64,000 nt of DNA from Segniliparus rugosus ATCC BAA-974 (GTDB lineage: Bacteria > Actinomycetota > Actinomycetes > Mycobacteriales > Mycobacteriaceae). A program made the translations under genes and the position numbers. Below the pieces are notes generated by a model. It saw nothing but the letters and a program-made list of their open reading frames with translations. It ran no database searches and was not told the DNA's origin. The stretch is taken from positions 984,750 to 1,048,749 of the forward strand of contig NZ_KI391953.1 of assembly GCF_000185725.2 (NCBI RefSeq). The letters are read 5' to 3'. Numbering within the stretch: the stretch's first letter is position 1; every line of letters begins with the position of its first letter. Shown in pieces: positions 57,393-64,000 of the stretch.

Positions 57393-58370
57393 GTGAGCAA
57401 CGTGGACGAGCTGCAGCCGTCCGGCGCACGTCCTCCTGGGCCGGCGAGGCCGGGCCAGGCATTGGTCTTCGAGCCCCGCGAAGTGCCGTTGGGCGGGCCG
57501 CGCGCGATGACCGTGCGCCGCACGCTGCCGTCCCGCGACCGCAGCTTGATCGGAGCGTGGTGCTTCTCGGACCACTACGGCCCCGACGACGTGCGGACGA
57601 CCGGCGGCATGGACGTGCCGCCTCATCCGCACACCGGGCTGCAGACAGTCAGCTGGCTGTTCACCGGGCTGATCGAGCACCGGGACTCCACGGGCGTGCA
57701 CGCCATCGTCCGTCCGGGCGAGCTGAACTTGATGACCGCTGGGCGCGGCGTCAGCCACACGGAGGTCTCCACTGACGACACCGTCGTCCTGCACGGTCTC
57801 CAGCTGTGGATCGCGCTCCCGCGCGGGGCCCGTGGCATCCCGCCGGGCTTCGACCACTATGCGCCGCCCTTGGTCGAGTTCGAGGGCGGGCAGGCCCGAG
57901 TGTTCTTGGGCTCGCTGCTCGGCTCGGCCTCCCCCGTGCCGACGCATACGCCGCTGCTGGGAGCCGAGCTGCTGCTCGACGCGGGGGCCTCGGCTCGGAT
58001 CGCCGTGGACCCGGCGTTCGAGCACGGGGTGCTGCTCGACACCGAGGCCGCAGTGGTGCAGGGCGCGGACTTGGGCTGGAGCGAACTTGTCTATCTCGGC
58101 CCTGGCGCGGAGTCCTTGGCCATCGCGAACCCAACGGATCGGACGGCCAGGCTCATGTTGCTCGGCGGCGTGCCGTTCGGCGAGGAGATCGTCATGTGGT
58201 GGAATTTCATCGGCGAAAGCCACGAGGAGATCGCGGCGTTCCGCGAGCAGTGGCAGGGCCACGACGCGCGGTTCGGCAGTGTCGACGGCTACACGCCGAG
58301 GAGCGGCGGGGTGGATTGGCTGCCGGCCCCGGCGCTGCCGACGACTCGGCTGATCTCCAGGCGGCGCTGA
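57393..58370 (+). CDS. Pirin family bicupin protein
   Basis: A 325-residue pirin. The N-terminal cupin has the metal ligands in GGMDVPPHPHTGLQTVSWLF and LMTAGRGVSHTE (three His and one Glu, near residues 76-130). The C-terminal cupin follows. Pirins include quercetinase-like dioxygenases and regulators; the role here is unknown. The GTG start is 6 nt after -10-like TAGGAT (57381-57386) with no Shine-Dalgarno, so it is probably leaderless. Confidence 0.9.
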   Translation: MSNVDELQPSGARPPGPARPGQALVFEPREVPLGGPRAMTVRRTLPSRDRSLIGAWCFSDHYGPDDVRTTGGMDVPPHPHTGLQTVSWLFTGLIEHRDSTGVHAIVRPGELNLMTAGRGVSHTEVSTDDTVVLHGLQLWIALPRGARGIPPGFDHYAPPLVEFEGGQARVFLGSLLGSASPVPTHTPLLGAELLLDAGASARIAVDPAFEHGVLLDTEAAVVQGADLGWSELVYLGPGAESLAIANPTDRTARLMLLGGVPFGEEIVMWWNFIGESHEEIAAFREQWQGHDARFGSVDGYTPRSGGVDWLPAPALPTTRLISRRR

Positions 58371-58385
58371 GATCCGCCGCGCGCC

Positions 58386-59372
58386 TCACTGCAGATTGCG
58401 CAAGCCCTGCACGATTTTCGAGAACATGATCGGGATTTGCTGCGCGAGCCGCGCGTCCTGGGTCTCGTCGCAGGTGGAGAGGTCGCACACGCCTTCGGAC
58501 AGGACCAGGAGGCCTCGGACGCGGGCTGCGAAGAAGTACCGGTACCCGAGCGGACCTTGCGGGCCGAACTCGGTGAGCTTCACCCCGAAGAACGGGTCGG
58601 AGAACGCGGGCGGCCCAGACAGCGGGGCGAGTTTGAAATGGACGGGGGGCTGGCCGTCCTTGAGCTGGTAGACGTAGTCGAACTCCTGGCATCGGGCGAG
58701 CCACGCCTTCGCCTGCTCGATGGCGTCGGCGTTGTTGTTCTCTTTCGCGATCTGCGCGGCGGCGAGGGTTTGGCCTTTGTCGTTCTTGTCCAGCGTGGTG
58801 ACGATCCTGGTGATGTCCGGAAGGTCGTCGCGGTTCTTCCGGATTTCCAAGTGGGTCCAGCAGCTGGGCGGATTGGTCGCTTCGGGAGGGAGCGGCTTGA
58901 CGCGGTCGTCGGCGTTGGCTTCGCCAAGGGTGTCGATGAACGCTTGGACCTTGGTGCCCTGCGGGAAGTCGGCCGCCGTCGGCATGAGCGGCAACAAGTC
59001 CTCGCCGCTCATGCCGAGGAGGCTGGAGCCCTGGGCGGACTGGCCCGCGCTGCTCGAAGCCGGCGCTCCGGGCCCGGTCGGCTTGGTCGGGAGGAGCTGG
59101 GGGCCGGCGGATCTGCTGTCCGCTCTGTTGGAGAGCAGCACGCCTGCCACTGCGGCGAGCGCGACGACGAGCGCGACCCCAAGGATGGAGAAGAGCAGAG
59201 CTTTGTTCTTCTTCGGTTTCGCGGCGGACGGTTGGCGGAACTCGTGCGGTCCTGGATAGTGCTGCGCGTACGGGGACGGCGGCGGGTACTGGGCGTACGG
59301 GGACGGCGGAGCCGGGGGCGGGTAGCGCTGCCCTGGGTCGTCGGGGTTGCCGGGGCGGTAGGGGCTACTCAT
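58386..59372 (-). CDS. Proline-rich single-pass membrane protein with an extracellular sensor-like domain
   Basis: 328 residues. A Pro/Tyr-rich cytoplasmic tail (YPPPAPPSPYAQYPPPSPYA), one helix near residues 58-80 (LLFSILGVALVVALAAVAGV), a Ser/Pro/Gly linker, then an extracellular domain starting LLPLMPTAADFPQGTKV. That domain has cysteines in NPPSCWTHL, LARCQEF and VCDLSTCDE. The order (LPxAxDFP, a Cys-containing helix, then YRYFFAARVRGLLVLSEG) matches the lipoprotein at 60923, so they are probably paralogues. RBS GAGGAC upstream. No function assigned. Confidence 0.72.
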   Translation of the reverse strand: MSSPYRPGNPDDPGQRYPPPAPPSPYAQYPPPSPYAQHYPGPHEFRQPSAAKPKKNKALLFSILGVALVVALAAVAGVLLSNRADSRSAGPQLLPTKPTGPGAPASSSAGQSAQGSSLLGMSGEDLLPLMPTAADFPQGTKVQAFIDTLGEANADDRVKPLPPEATNPPSCWTHLEIRKNRDDLPDITRIVTTLDKNDKGQTLAAAQIAKENNNADAIEQAKAWLARCQEFDYVYQLKDGQPPVHFKLAPLSGPPAFSDPFFGVKLTEFGPQGPLGYRYFFAARVRGLLVLSEGVCDLSTCDETQDARLAQQIPIMFSKIVQGLRNLQ

Positions 59373-59627
59373 CGATGCGCTGTCCTCAGGTGCTTGCCGA
59401 GCTGGAAAACCTAGATTGCCGATTGCGCATAGACTAGTTCTTCGCCGGATTGCTGCGAGCTTTGGGATGAGAAAGAGCGCGAGCGAGTTCGCCGGGCAAG
59501 GGCGGTTCGGCTATGCTCACAGGATTCCTCCAGAAAGGGAAGGTACGGTCGTCTTGACCGTGAAGGGCGGCCCTGGCCGTTCTGGACACCTGAGCGCAAG
59601 GCTCAGACGATAGAGATGGAGTTCGCT
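59373..59627. promoter_or_regulatory. Divergent promoter region
   Basis: 255 bp between the minus-strand membrane protein and the plus-strand secreted protein. TATGCT near 59512 may be the -10 for the plus gene. Nothing else is recognised. Confidence 0.35.
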
Positions 59628-60176
59628 ATGCATGGAACTAACGTTGCTGCCCGGCGCGGGCTAGTGGTGGCTGCTGCGCTGGTGTTCAGCGCGTTCGGCC
59701 CGTCCCTGGCGATGGCAGACCCGGAGCCCACCCCGGCTGTCCCGACCCCGCCTTCGGAGACTCCTGCTCCGACCACTGAGACCCCGATTTCCACGACTCC
59801 CGCGACGCCGGTCCCGGCCAGCTCGACCGGCGGCTCGCTCTGCACCGTCGTCCGGGGCAACAAGACCCAGATCGACGACACGACCTGGCCGCTCAAGGTC
59901 GCCACGAAGGCCGAGGGCTGGGACTGGAGCGACGGCGACGTGCGCGAGGCCCGCAGCCGCATCGACGGCCAGCTGCCCACGCTTCTGGCCAACCTCCAGC
60001 AGGGCTTGAGCGCTGGCGGCGGCGACACCGCCGACGCGGTGCGCGATGCCATCGCCGCGGGCAAGGACTTGATCGCGACTATCGACCAGAACGGCGACGG
60101 CGGGGACACCGCCGGCGCGCTCGGCGCGTTCGACAAAGCGCTGGACGAGTCGCTGCGCACCTGCGTCGGCCAGTAG
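59628..60176 (+). CDS. Secreted protein with Pro/Thr-rich linker and helical domain
   Basis: 182 residues from ATG 59628, chosen because GGAG (59618-59621) sits 6 nt before it; an in-frame ATG at 59616 lies inside that site. Signal peptide through about LAMA-DPEP. Then a Thr/Pro low-complexity linker (about residues 32-65) and a helical domain of about 110 residues bracketed by two Cys (GSLCTVV and LRTCVGQ). The plan resembles the protein at 40516. No family recognised. A terminator follows. Confidence 0.7.
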   Translation: MHGTNVAARRGLVVAAALVFSAFGPSLAMADPEPTPAVPTPPSETPAPTTETPISTTPATPVPASSTGGSLCTVVRGNKTQIDDTTWPLKVATKAEGWDWSDGDVREARSRIDGQLPTLLANLQQGLSAGGGDTADAVRDAIAAGKDLIATIDQNGDGGDTAGALGAFDKALDESLRTCVGQ

Positions 60177-60200
60177 CCTCGCGCGCTCGTTGCGAGCAGT

Positions 60201-60243
60201 CCAAGCGGACGGGAGCCCAAGCGGCCCCGTCCGCTTGGGCTTT
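60201..60243 (+). terminator. Hairpin terminator
   Basis: Stem CCAAGCGGACGGG / CCCGTCCGCTTGG (13 bp) with a 12-nt loop, then GC and three T. It ends the secreted protein gene; the T tract is short. Confidence 0.75.
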
Positions 60244-60304
60244 CTGAGGAAAACGCCGCGCCTGGCAGAGCGGACAGAGGATTGCCGAGCGTCGGGCTCC
60301 GCCC

Positions 60305-60766
60305 CTACCAGAGGGGATAGCCGCCCTCGGGGCCGAGCATCCGCTCAAGCCGGTGGCGGTGCACCTTGGCGAGTTCGTTGCGCAGCACCTTGCGCTCGGT
60401 CTCTGGGTGGTTGTGCAGCCGCTGGGCCGCCACATCGGTGATCTCAAGCGCGGTGAGCTCGCCCGCGTAGACGAGGAACGGATGGCCGAAATGCGCCTCG
60501 TACTCGCCGACGACGGCGTGCAGGCGGGACATGGCCGCGTGGTCCGGATCCCAGATCGCGCATTGCTCGCCCTCGCTCGCCTTGCTCCTCGGCCTCGCCC
60601 CGACTCCGGGGTGCCCCGCGACGATCCGGTCCACAGTGTCCTCGTCCAGGCGGAAGAGCTCGTGGTCGATCAGGCTGAACAGATCGGCCCGGTTCGCGTA
60701 GGGCCTGGCTTTGGTCAGCCGGTCCGCGAGCACCACGCAGTGACAACATTCGAAGAAAGCGCTCAT
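60305..60766 (-). CDS. UraD-like OHCU decarboxylase family protein
   Basis: A 153-residue helical protein with the 2-oxo-4-hydroxy-4-carboxy-5-ureidoimidazoline decarboxylase pattern: VAGHPGVGARP (catalytic His), SEGEQCAIW, EYEAHFGHPFLVYA and the ending RLHNHPETERKVLRNELAKV. In ureide purine breakdown it gives S-allantoin after uricase and HIU hydrolase. Neither partner lies in this window. The N-terminus is Cys-rich (FFECCHCVVLADRL). ATG 60766 is used; the longer frame is antisense to the lipoprotein gene. Confidence 0.75.
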   Translation of the reverse strand: MSAFFECCHCVVLADRLTKARPYANRADLFSLIDHELFRLDEDTVDRIVAGHPGVGARPRSKASEGEQCAIWDPDHAAMSRLHAVVGEYEAHFGHPFLVYAGELTALEITDVAAQRLHNHPETERKVLRNELAKVHRHRLERMLGPEGGYPLW

Positions 60767-60922
60767 GGCGCTTTTCGGCTCAAGGGCGTTGAGGCCCTTG
60801 AGTCCAATGCCTTGATGCATGAACACATGCTTATGTTCGTACCCTCGGCGGCGCCGTGTCCAATTCCTGGCGGAAATTTTTCGCGGTCGTAACACGGGAT
60901 CGAAGCTGGGGCAGGAGGTATC
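60767..60922. promoter_or_regulatory. Divergent gap between the uraD-like gene and the lipoprotein gene
   Basis: 156 bp. A weak inverted repeat GAACA-8 nt-TGTTC lies near 60820-60837. The lipoprotein ribosome site AGGAGG is at 60913-60918. No clear promoter elements. Confidence 0.35.
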
Positions 60923-61780
60923 GTGTCGGGCATGAGGCTTTCGCGAAACAGTCTGTCCGGCGGAGGATCGGCGCATCGTTGGGCGCGGCGAGGACTCCTC
61001 GCCGCGCTCGCGTTCGGCGCTCCGCTGCTCACCGGCTGCGCGGTTCCGGCTTTGTTCGTGGCGGCGAATGTCGCGGACAGCGCCGACGGCGGCTCTGCGG
61101 GAGCTGACGGCGCGGGCGGGCGATGGCGTGGGTATTTGCCCAAAGCGGAGGATTTCCCCGGCGACTGGGACGTCTCGGCGGAAGAGGTGCTCAGAGTCGG
61201 CCCAGCCGGGTCGGCCTCGCCCGTCGAGAACCTCAAGCTCGTCTTCGGCGCTCCCCCGCAAGGCTGCGCGCTGCCGGAAAGCCTGTACAAGGTGAAGGAC
61301 CATCCTTCGGTGACCGGGACGAAGGCCCCGGACCCTGGCAGGAGCGACATCGTCTCGAAAACGCTCGCCACCGACATACACGCCGTCACAGTGGAAGTCG
61401 GTCCGATTCCGGAAAAAGACTCGCTGATCGCGACGATACGCGGGTTGCCCGAGCACTGCGGCTCGTTCCAGTTCGCCAAGAACTCCAGCTACGACTCGGA
61501 TTTCCAGGTGGAGGGCTCGATCAAACAAGCCGACCCCAAGCTCGGCTTCGGCGAAGCCGCCGGGCTGACCTTCACGTTCGCCCCGAAGATCAGCACAATG
61601 TACGGCTCGTCCTCCTCGTCCGGCCTCGGGCAGGACCTTGGGTTCGCCGAGACCGTCTACGCGGCCCGGATCAAAGGGGTGAGCGTGGTCGCGGTCAGTT
61701 TTTCGTTCAAAGACCCCGCAGCGGACGCCGCGCTGGTCCTGAAGCTCTTCCAAGAGACCGCGAAGCGGATGAACGCCTAA
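60923..61780 (+). CDS. Putative lipoprotein with sensor-like domain
   Basis: 285 residues from GTG 60923, supported by AGGAGG four bases upstream; an ATG at 60932 is the alternative. Signal peptide with a twin-Arg-like WARRGLLAALAFGAPLLTGC and lipobox LLTGC (Cys near residue 39). The exported domain begins YLPKAEDFPGDWDVS and has GCALPES, EHCGSFQF and VYAARIKGVSVVAVSF. The pattern parallels the membrane protein at 58386. Function unknown. Confidence 0.72.
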   Translation: MSGMRLSRNSLSGGGSAHRWARRGLLAALAFGAPLLTGCAVPALFVAANVADSADGGSAGADGAGGRWRGYLPKAEDFPGDWDVSAEEVLRVGPAGSASPVENLKLVFGAPPQGCALPESLYKVKDHPSVTGTKAPDPGRSDIVSKTLATDIHAVTVEVGPIPEKDSLIATIRGLPEHCGSFQFAKNSSYDSDFQVEGSIKQADPKLGFGEAAGLTFTFAPKISTMYGSSSSSGLGQDLGFAETVYAARIKGVSVVAVSFSFKDPAADAALVLKLFQETAKRMNA

Positions 61781-61813
61781 GGCGCAGGCGGCCCGAGCCG
61801 CCTGCGCCTTAGG
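61776..61813. terminator. Bidirectional hairpin between lipoprotein and ppa
   Basis: 17-bp arms CCTAAGGCGCAGGCGGC and GCCGCCTGCGCCTTAGG with a CCGA loop. It overlaps the lipoprotein TAA and lies 9 bp from the ppa stop, so it can serve both strands. No T tract. Confidence 0.7.
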
Positions 61814-61822
61814 GGGTTCGGC

Positions 61823-62317
61823 TCAGTGGCCTTCGGCCTTGGCGCGCTCGACGCTGCGCTGGATCTCGGCCTCGGCCGCTGCGCGGTCCGCCCAGTCGGC
61901 GGCCTGCACGGACTTGCCCGGCTCGAGGTCCTTGTAGTGCGAGAAGAAGTGTTTGATCGCGTCCAGCTCGAAGGCGGACACGTCGGCCAGATCTTGGACC
62001 GAGTCCCAGCGCGGGTCGCCCGAGGGGACCGCGAGCACCTTCGCGTCGCCGCCGGCCTCGTCGGTCATGTTGAACAGGGCCACGGCGCGGGCGCGGACGA
62101 CGACGCCGGGGAACACCGACTCCGGAAGGAGCACGAGCGCGTCGAGCGGGTCGCCGTCCTCGCCGAGGGTGTTCTCGATGTAGCCGTAGTCGGCGGGGTA
62201 GCCGAACGAGGTGTACAGGTACCGGTCCAAGGTCACCCTGCCGGTCTCGTGGTCGACCTCGTACTTGTTGCGGCTGCCCTTGGGGATTTCCACGACAACG
62301 TCGAATTCCGCGCTCAT
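61823..62317 (-). CDS. ppa: Inorganic pyrophosphatase
   Basis: A 164-residue family I soluble PPase. Active-site motifs are [37 protein letters not shown] (with the DxDPxD metal site) and [11 protein letters not shown]. Hydrolyses pyrophosphate from biosynthesis. ATG 62317 with AGGAGAG upstream. It is divergent from dacB, as in mycobacteria. Confidence 0.97.
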   Translation of the reverse strand: MSAEFDVVVEIPKGSRNKYEVDHETGRVTLDRYLYTSFGYPADYGYIENTLGEDGDPLDALVLLPESVFPGVVVRARAVALFNMTDEAGGDAKVLAVPSGDPRWDSVQDLADVSAFELDAIKHFFSHYKDLEPGKSVQAADWADRAAAEAEIQRSVERAKAEGH

Positions 62318-62425
62318 CCTGAGATCTCTCCTGGTTCGTTCGAAGGTTTTCCTAGCGCAGCGAGAATACCGGCTTCGCGGAGCGCGGTCGGAGCCGCCAG
62401 CGCGATAGCGCGTTACTGTGTGGGT

Positions 62426-63832
62426 ATGGCCCGCCGACAGTCCTCCAGAACCCCGCGCGCGAGACACCGCCCCCGGCGGGTATGGGCGGCCCTGGCCGTC
62501 GCGGTGCTGACGGTCGGCGGGGGCGGGGCGTGGGGCTTGCACGCCTACGAGTCGGCCAAAGCGCAGGCCTCGGCCCAGGCCGATTCGCCGCCCCTGGTCG
62601 TGCCGCGTCCGCAGATCCTGCCGGTTTCGCCGGACGCGCCCAGCCCGACCGCCGCAGGGGTCGCGGCGGCGTTGGACCCGCTCGGCGAGAACCCCGTGCT
62701 GGCCCGATTCTCCGGCGTGGTGCTCGACGGGGCGAGCGGGCAGGTGCTGTGGCAGCGGGACGCGGACGCGGCGATGACCCCGGCCTCGACCATGAAGCTG
62801 GTCACCGCCGCCTCTGCCGTCGCGAGCCTGCCGTTGGACGGGCGGCTCGCCACCCGCGTCGTGGCGGGCTCCGTCCCCGGACAAGTGGTCATCGTCGGCG
62901 CGGGCGATCCGACGCTCTCCGCCGCGTCCGAGGGGGAGAAGCCGTTCTACGCGGACGCGCCCCGGCTGGACGACCTCGTCGCCCAGGTGCGCCAACGCCA
63001 TCCGGGGCCGGTGGACGAGGTGCTCGTGGACGAATCGGCGTATCAGGGCCCGGACTTCGGCCAAGGCTGGCTGCCGGAGGACATCGCGGGCGGGTTCATC
63101 ACGCCGATGCAGCCGTTGATGCTGGACGGCGGCAGGCTCGACCGCAGCCGCGACGAGTCGCCGAGGACTCCGACCCCCGCGCTGGACGCGGGCAAAGAGC
63201 TCGCCAGGCGGCTCGGCGCGGACCCGGACCGGACACGGGCGGGGACGGCCCCGCCGGGGGCCGCCGAGCTGGCGAAAGTCCTCTCCGCGCCCCTTCGGGA
63301 GCGGATTTTGCAGTTCATGCTCGCCTCCGACAACGTTTTGGCCGAAGCGGTCGGCAGGGAGGTGGCGCGCGGGGCGGGCAAGCCCGCTTCTTTCGACGGA
63401 GCCGTCGAAGCCGAACGGGAGGTGCTGGGGAAGGCCGGATTGGACCTCTCCTCCGCCCAGCGGCTCGACTCCAACGGGCTTTCGCTGGACGACCGCGTCT
63501 CCGCCTCGGTCCTCGCGCGATTGGTCGGTTTGGCGACCGGACGCGCCGAGGCGTTGCGTCCGTTGTTGGACTTGCTGCCGGTCGCGGGGGCGACCGGCAC
63601 GCTCTACGAACGCTTCAGCGATCCGATCAGCGGCAAGGAGACGGCGGGAGCGGGCTGGGTGCGGGCGAAAACAGGCTCGCTCGACAACGTGGCGACGCTC
63701 GCGGGCGCGACCTCGGACCAGGACGGCAGGATGCTGGTGTTCGCGTTCATGTCCAACGACGGGGCCACCTGGGACACCAGAGCCGCGTTGGACGCGCTGG
63801 CCTCGGCGCTGCGGGGATGCGGCTGCAAGTGA
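62426..63832 (+). CDS. dacB: D-alanyl-D-alanine carboxypeptidase DacB (peptidase S13 type)
   Basis: 468 residues. An N-terminal membrane/signal segment ([20 protein letters not shown]), then the penicillin-binding domain with [14 protein letters not shown] (SxxK), [11 protein letters not shown] (SxN) and [10 protein letters not shown] (KTG). It trims or cross-links peptidoglycan stem peptides. The ATG at 62426 is 6 nt after -10-like TACTGT (62414-62419) with no Shine-Dalgarno, so it is probably leaderless. The stop overlaps the tilS start. Confidence 0.94.
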   Translation: MARRQSSRTPRARHRPRRVWAALAVAVLTVGGGGAWGLHAYESAKAQASAQADSPPLVVPRPQILPVSPDAPSPTAAGVAAALDPLGENPVLARFSGVVLDGASGQVLWQRDADAAMTPASTMKLVTAASAVASLPLDGRLATRVVAGSVPGQVVIVGAGDPTLSAASEGEKPFYADAPRLDDLVAQVRQRHPGPVDEVLVDESAYQGPDFGQGWLPEDIAGGFITPMQPLMLDGGRLDRSRDESPRTPTPALDAGKELARRLGADPDRTRAGTAPPGAAELAKVLSAPLRERILQFMLASDNVLAEAVGREVARGAGKPASFDGAVEAEREVLGKAGLDLSSAQRLDSNGLSLDDRVSASVLARLVGLATGRAEALRPLLDLLPVAGATGTLYERFSDPISGKETAGAGWVRAKTGSLDNVATLAGATSDQDGRMLVFAFMSNDGATWDTRAALDALASALRGCGCK

Positions 63833-64000
63833 GCGGCCCAAGGCTCTGGGAGGTGCGGCAGTCGGTCAGGGACTGGCTCGCCTCCCACGCCCCGGAGCCG
63901 GAAGCCATCTTCGTCGGGCTTTCCGGCGGCGCGGACTCGCTGGCGCTCACCGCCGCGCTCGCGCGCGAGCGCGGGTCGGTCGGCGCGCTCGTCGTCGACC
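63829..64000 (+). CDS. tilS: tRNA(Ile)-lysidine synthase TilS, 3' end cut by window
   Basis: The first 57 codons are visible. The PP-loop ATP pyrophosphatase motif [17 protein letters not shown] is complete, followed by a strand ending ALVVD. I use the GTG at 63829 because it overlaps the dacB stop as GTGA; an in-frame ATG at 63817 would add four residues. TilS makes lysidine in the tRNA-Ile CAU anticodon. The ppa-dacB-tilS order is mycobacterial. Confidence 0.9.
   Translation, partial: MSGPRLWEVRQSVRDWLASHAPEPEAIFVGLSGGADSLALTAALARERGSVGALVVD

Noticed and set aside
54297-58262. A 1321-residue open frame antisense to mmpL and pirin
   Set aside because: It has low-complexity Arg/Asp/His/Gly-rich sequence typical of GC-rich shadow frames and covers two certain genes and a tRNA.
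60820-60837. GAACA-8 nt-TGTTC as a LexA (SOS) box
   Set aside because: The actinobacterial LexA box has four bases between CGAAC and GTTCG; the spacing here is wrong.

Overview
The window is high-GC DNA from a mycolic-acid-type actinomycete (order Mycobacteriales). The evidence is an fhaA-fhaB-pstP-rodA-pbpA-pknB cell-division cluster, an MmpS/MmpL pair, the proteasome activator Bpa next to Wzm/Wzt-type export genes, a DUF222/HNH protein, the F420/deazaflavin nitroreductase family, and ppa-dacB-tilS synteny. Gene order departs from Mycobacterium tuberculosis at several places (no pknA, no glfT1, an lhr helicase and an Uma2 gene inserted). I therefore suspect an outlying genus such as Segniliparus, but this is inference. 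It is ordinary chromosome; I see no prophage, IS element or CRISPR array.

Layout. 1-5349 (minus strand): a translationally coupled operon resembling beta-lactone/olefin head-to-head condensation clusters (nltABCD / oleACD / lst), with a family-2 glycosyltransferase and a small membrane protein built in. The nltD/oleD gene carries a 1-base frameshift. 5425-11397 (plus): nnrD/E, alr, and the tRNA-t6A genes tsaE-tsaB-rimI-tsaD with an Uma2-type nuclease gene between tsaE and tsaB; then a candidate 33-residue membrane peptide. 11776-17824 (minus): GNAT, orn, two tandem SDR paralogues, a frameshifted FadH-type dienoyl-CoA reductase, and a PadR regulator whose promoter is overlapped by a perfect palindrome. 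17849-21473: a heterodimeric ABC exporter. 21531-27547: a complete Mrp Na+/H+ antiporter operon with fused MrpAB and a textbook promoter.

27618-35442: Ser/Thr kinase PknB, PbpA, RodA, PstP, FhaB and FhaA, all coupled by 4-bp overlaps except fhaA-fhaB. 35710-40080: Lhr helicase. 40147-40376: tRNA-Leu(CAG), preceded by a 35-bp direct repeat of its own leader and 5' end, and followed by a terminator. 40516-47066: a secreted helical protein, then gltBD glutamate synthase. 47177-49020: a secreted protein convergent with the DUF222/HNH gene. 49116-53459 (minus): TetR, quinone reductase, Bpa, nitroreductase-like protein and Wzm/Wzt polysaccharide export. 53794-57083: mmpS-mmpL. 57155-57272: tRNA-Ser(TGA) abutting a 34-bp perfect palindrome. 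57393-64000: pirin, secreted or membrane proteins of unknown function, an UraD-like decarboxylase, ppa, dacB and the start of tilS.

Window-wide signals. (1) At least a dozen genes have a TAnnnT -10 box 6-9 nt before the start codon and no Shine-Dalgarno, which suggests leaderless transcription is common. (2) Both frameshifts are a single missing G/C in a five-base homopolymer, so sequencing error is a real alternative to true pseudogenes.
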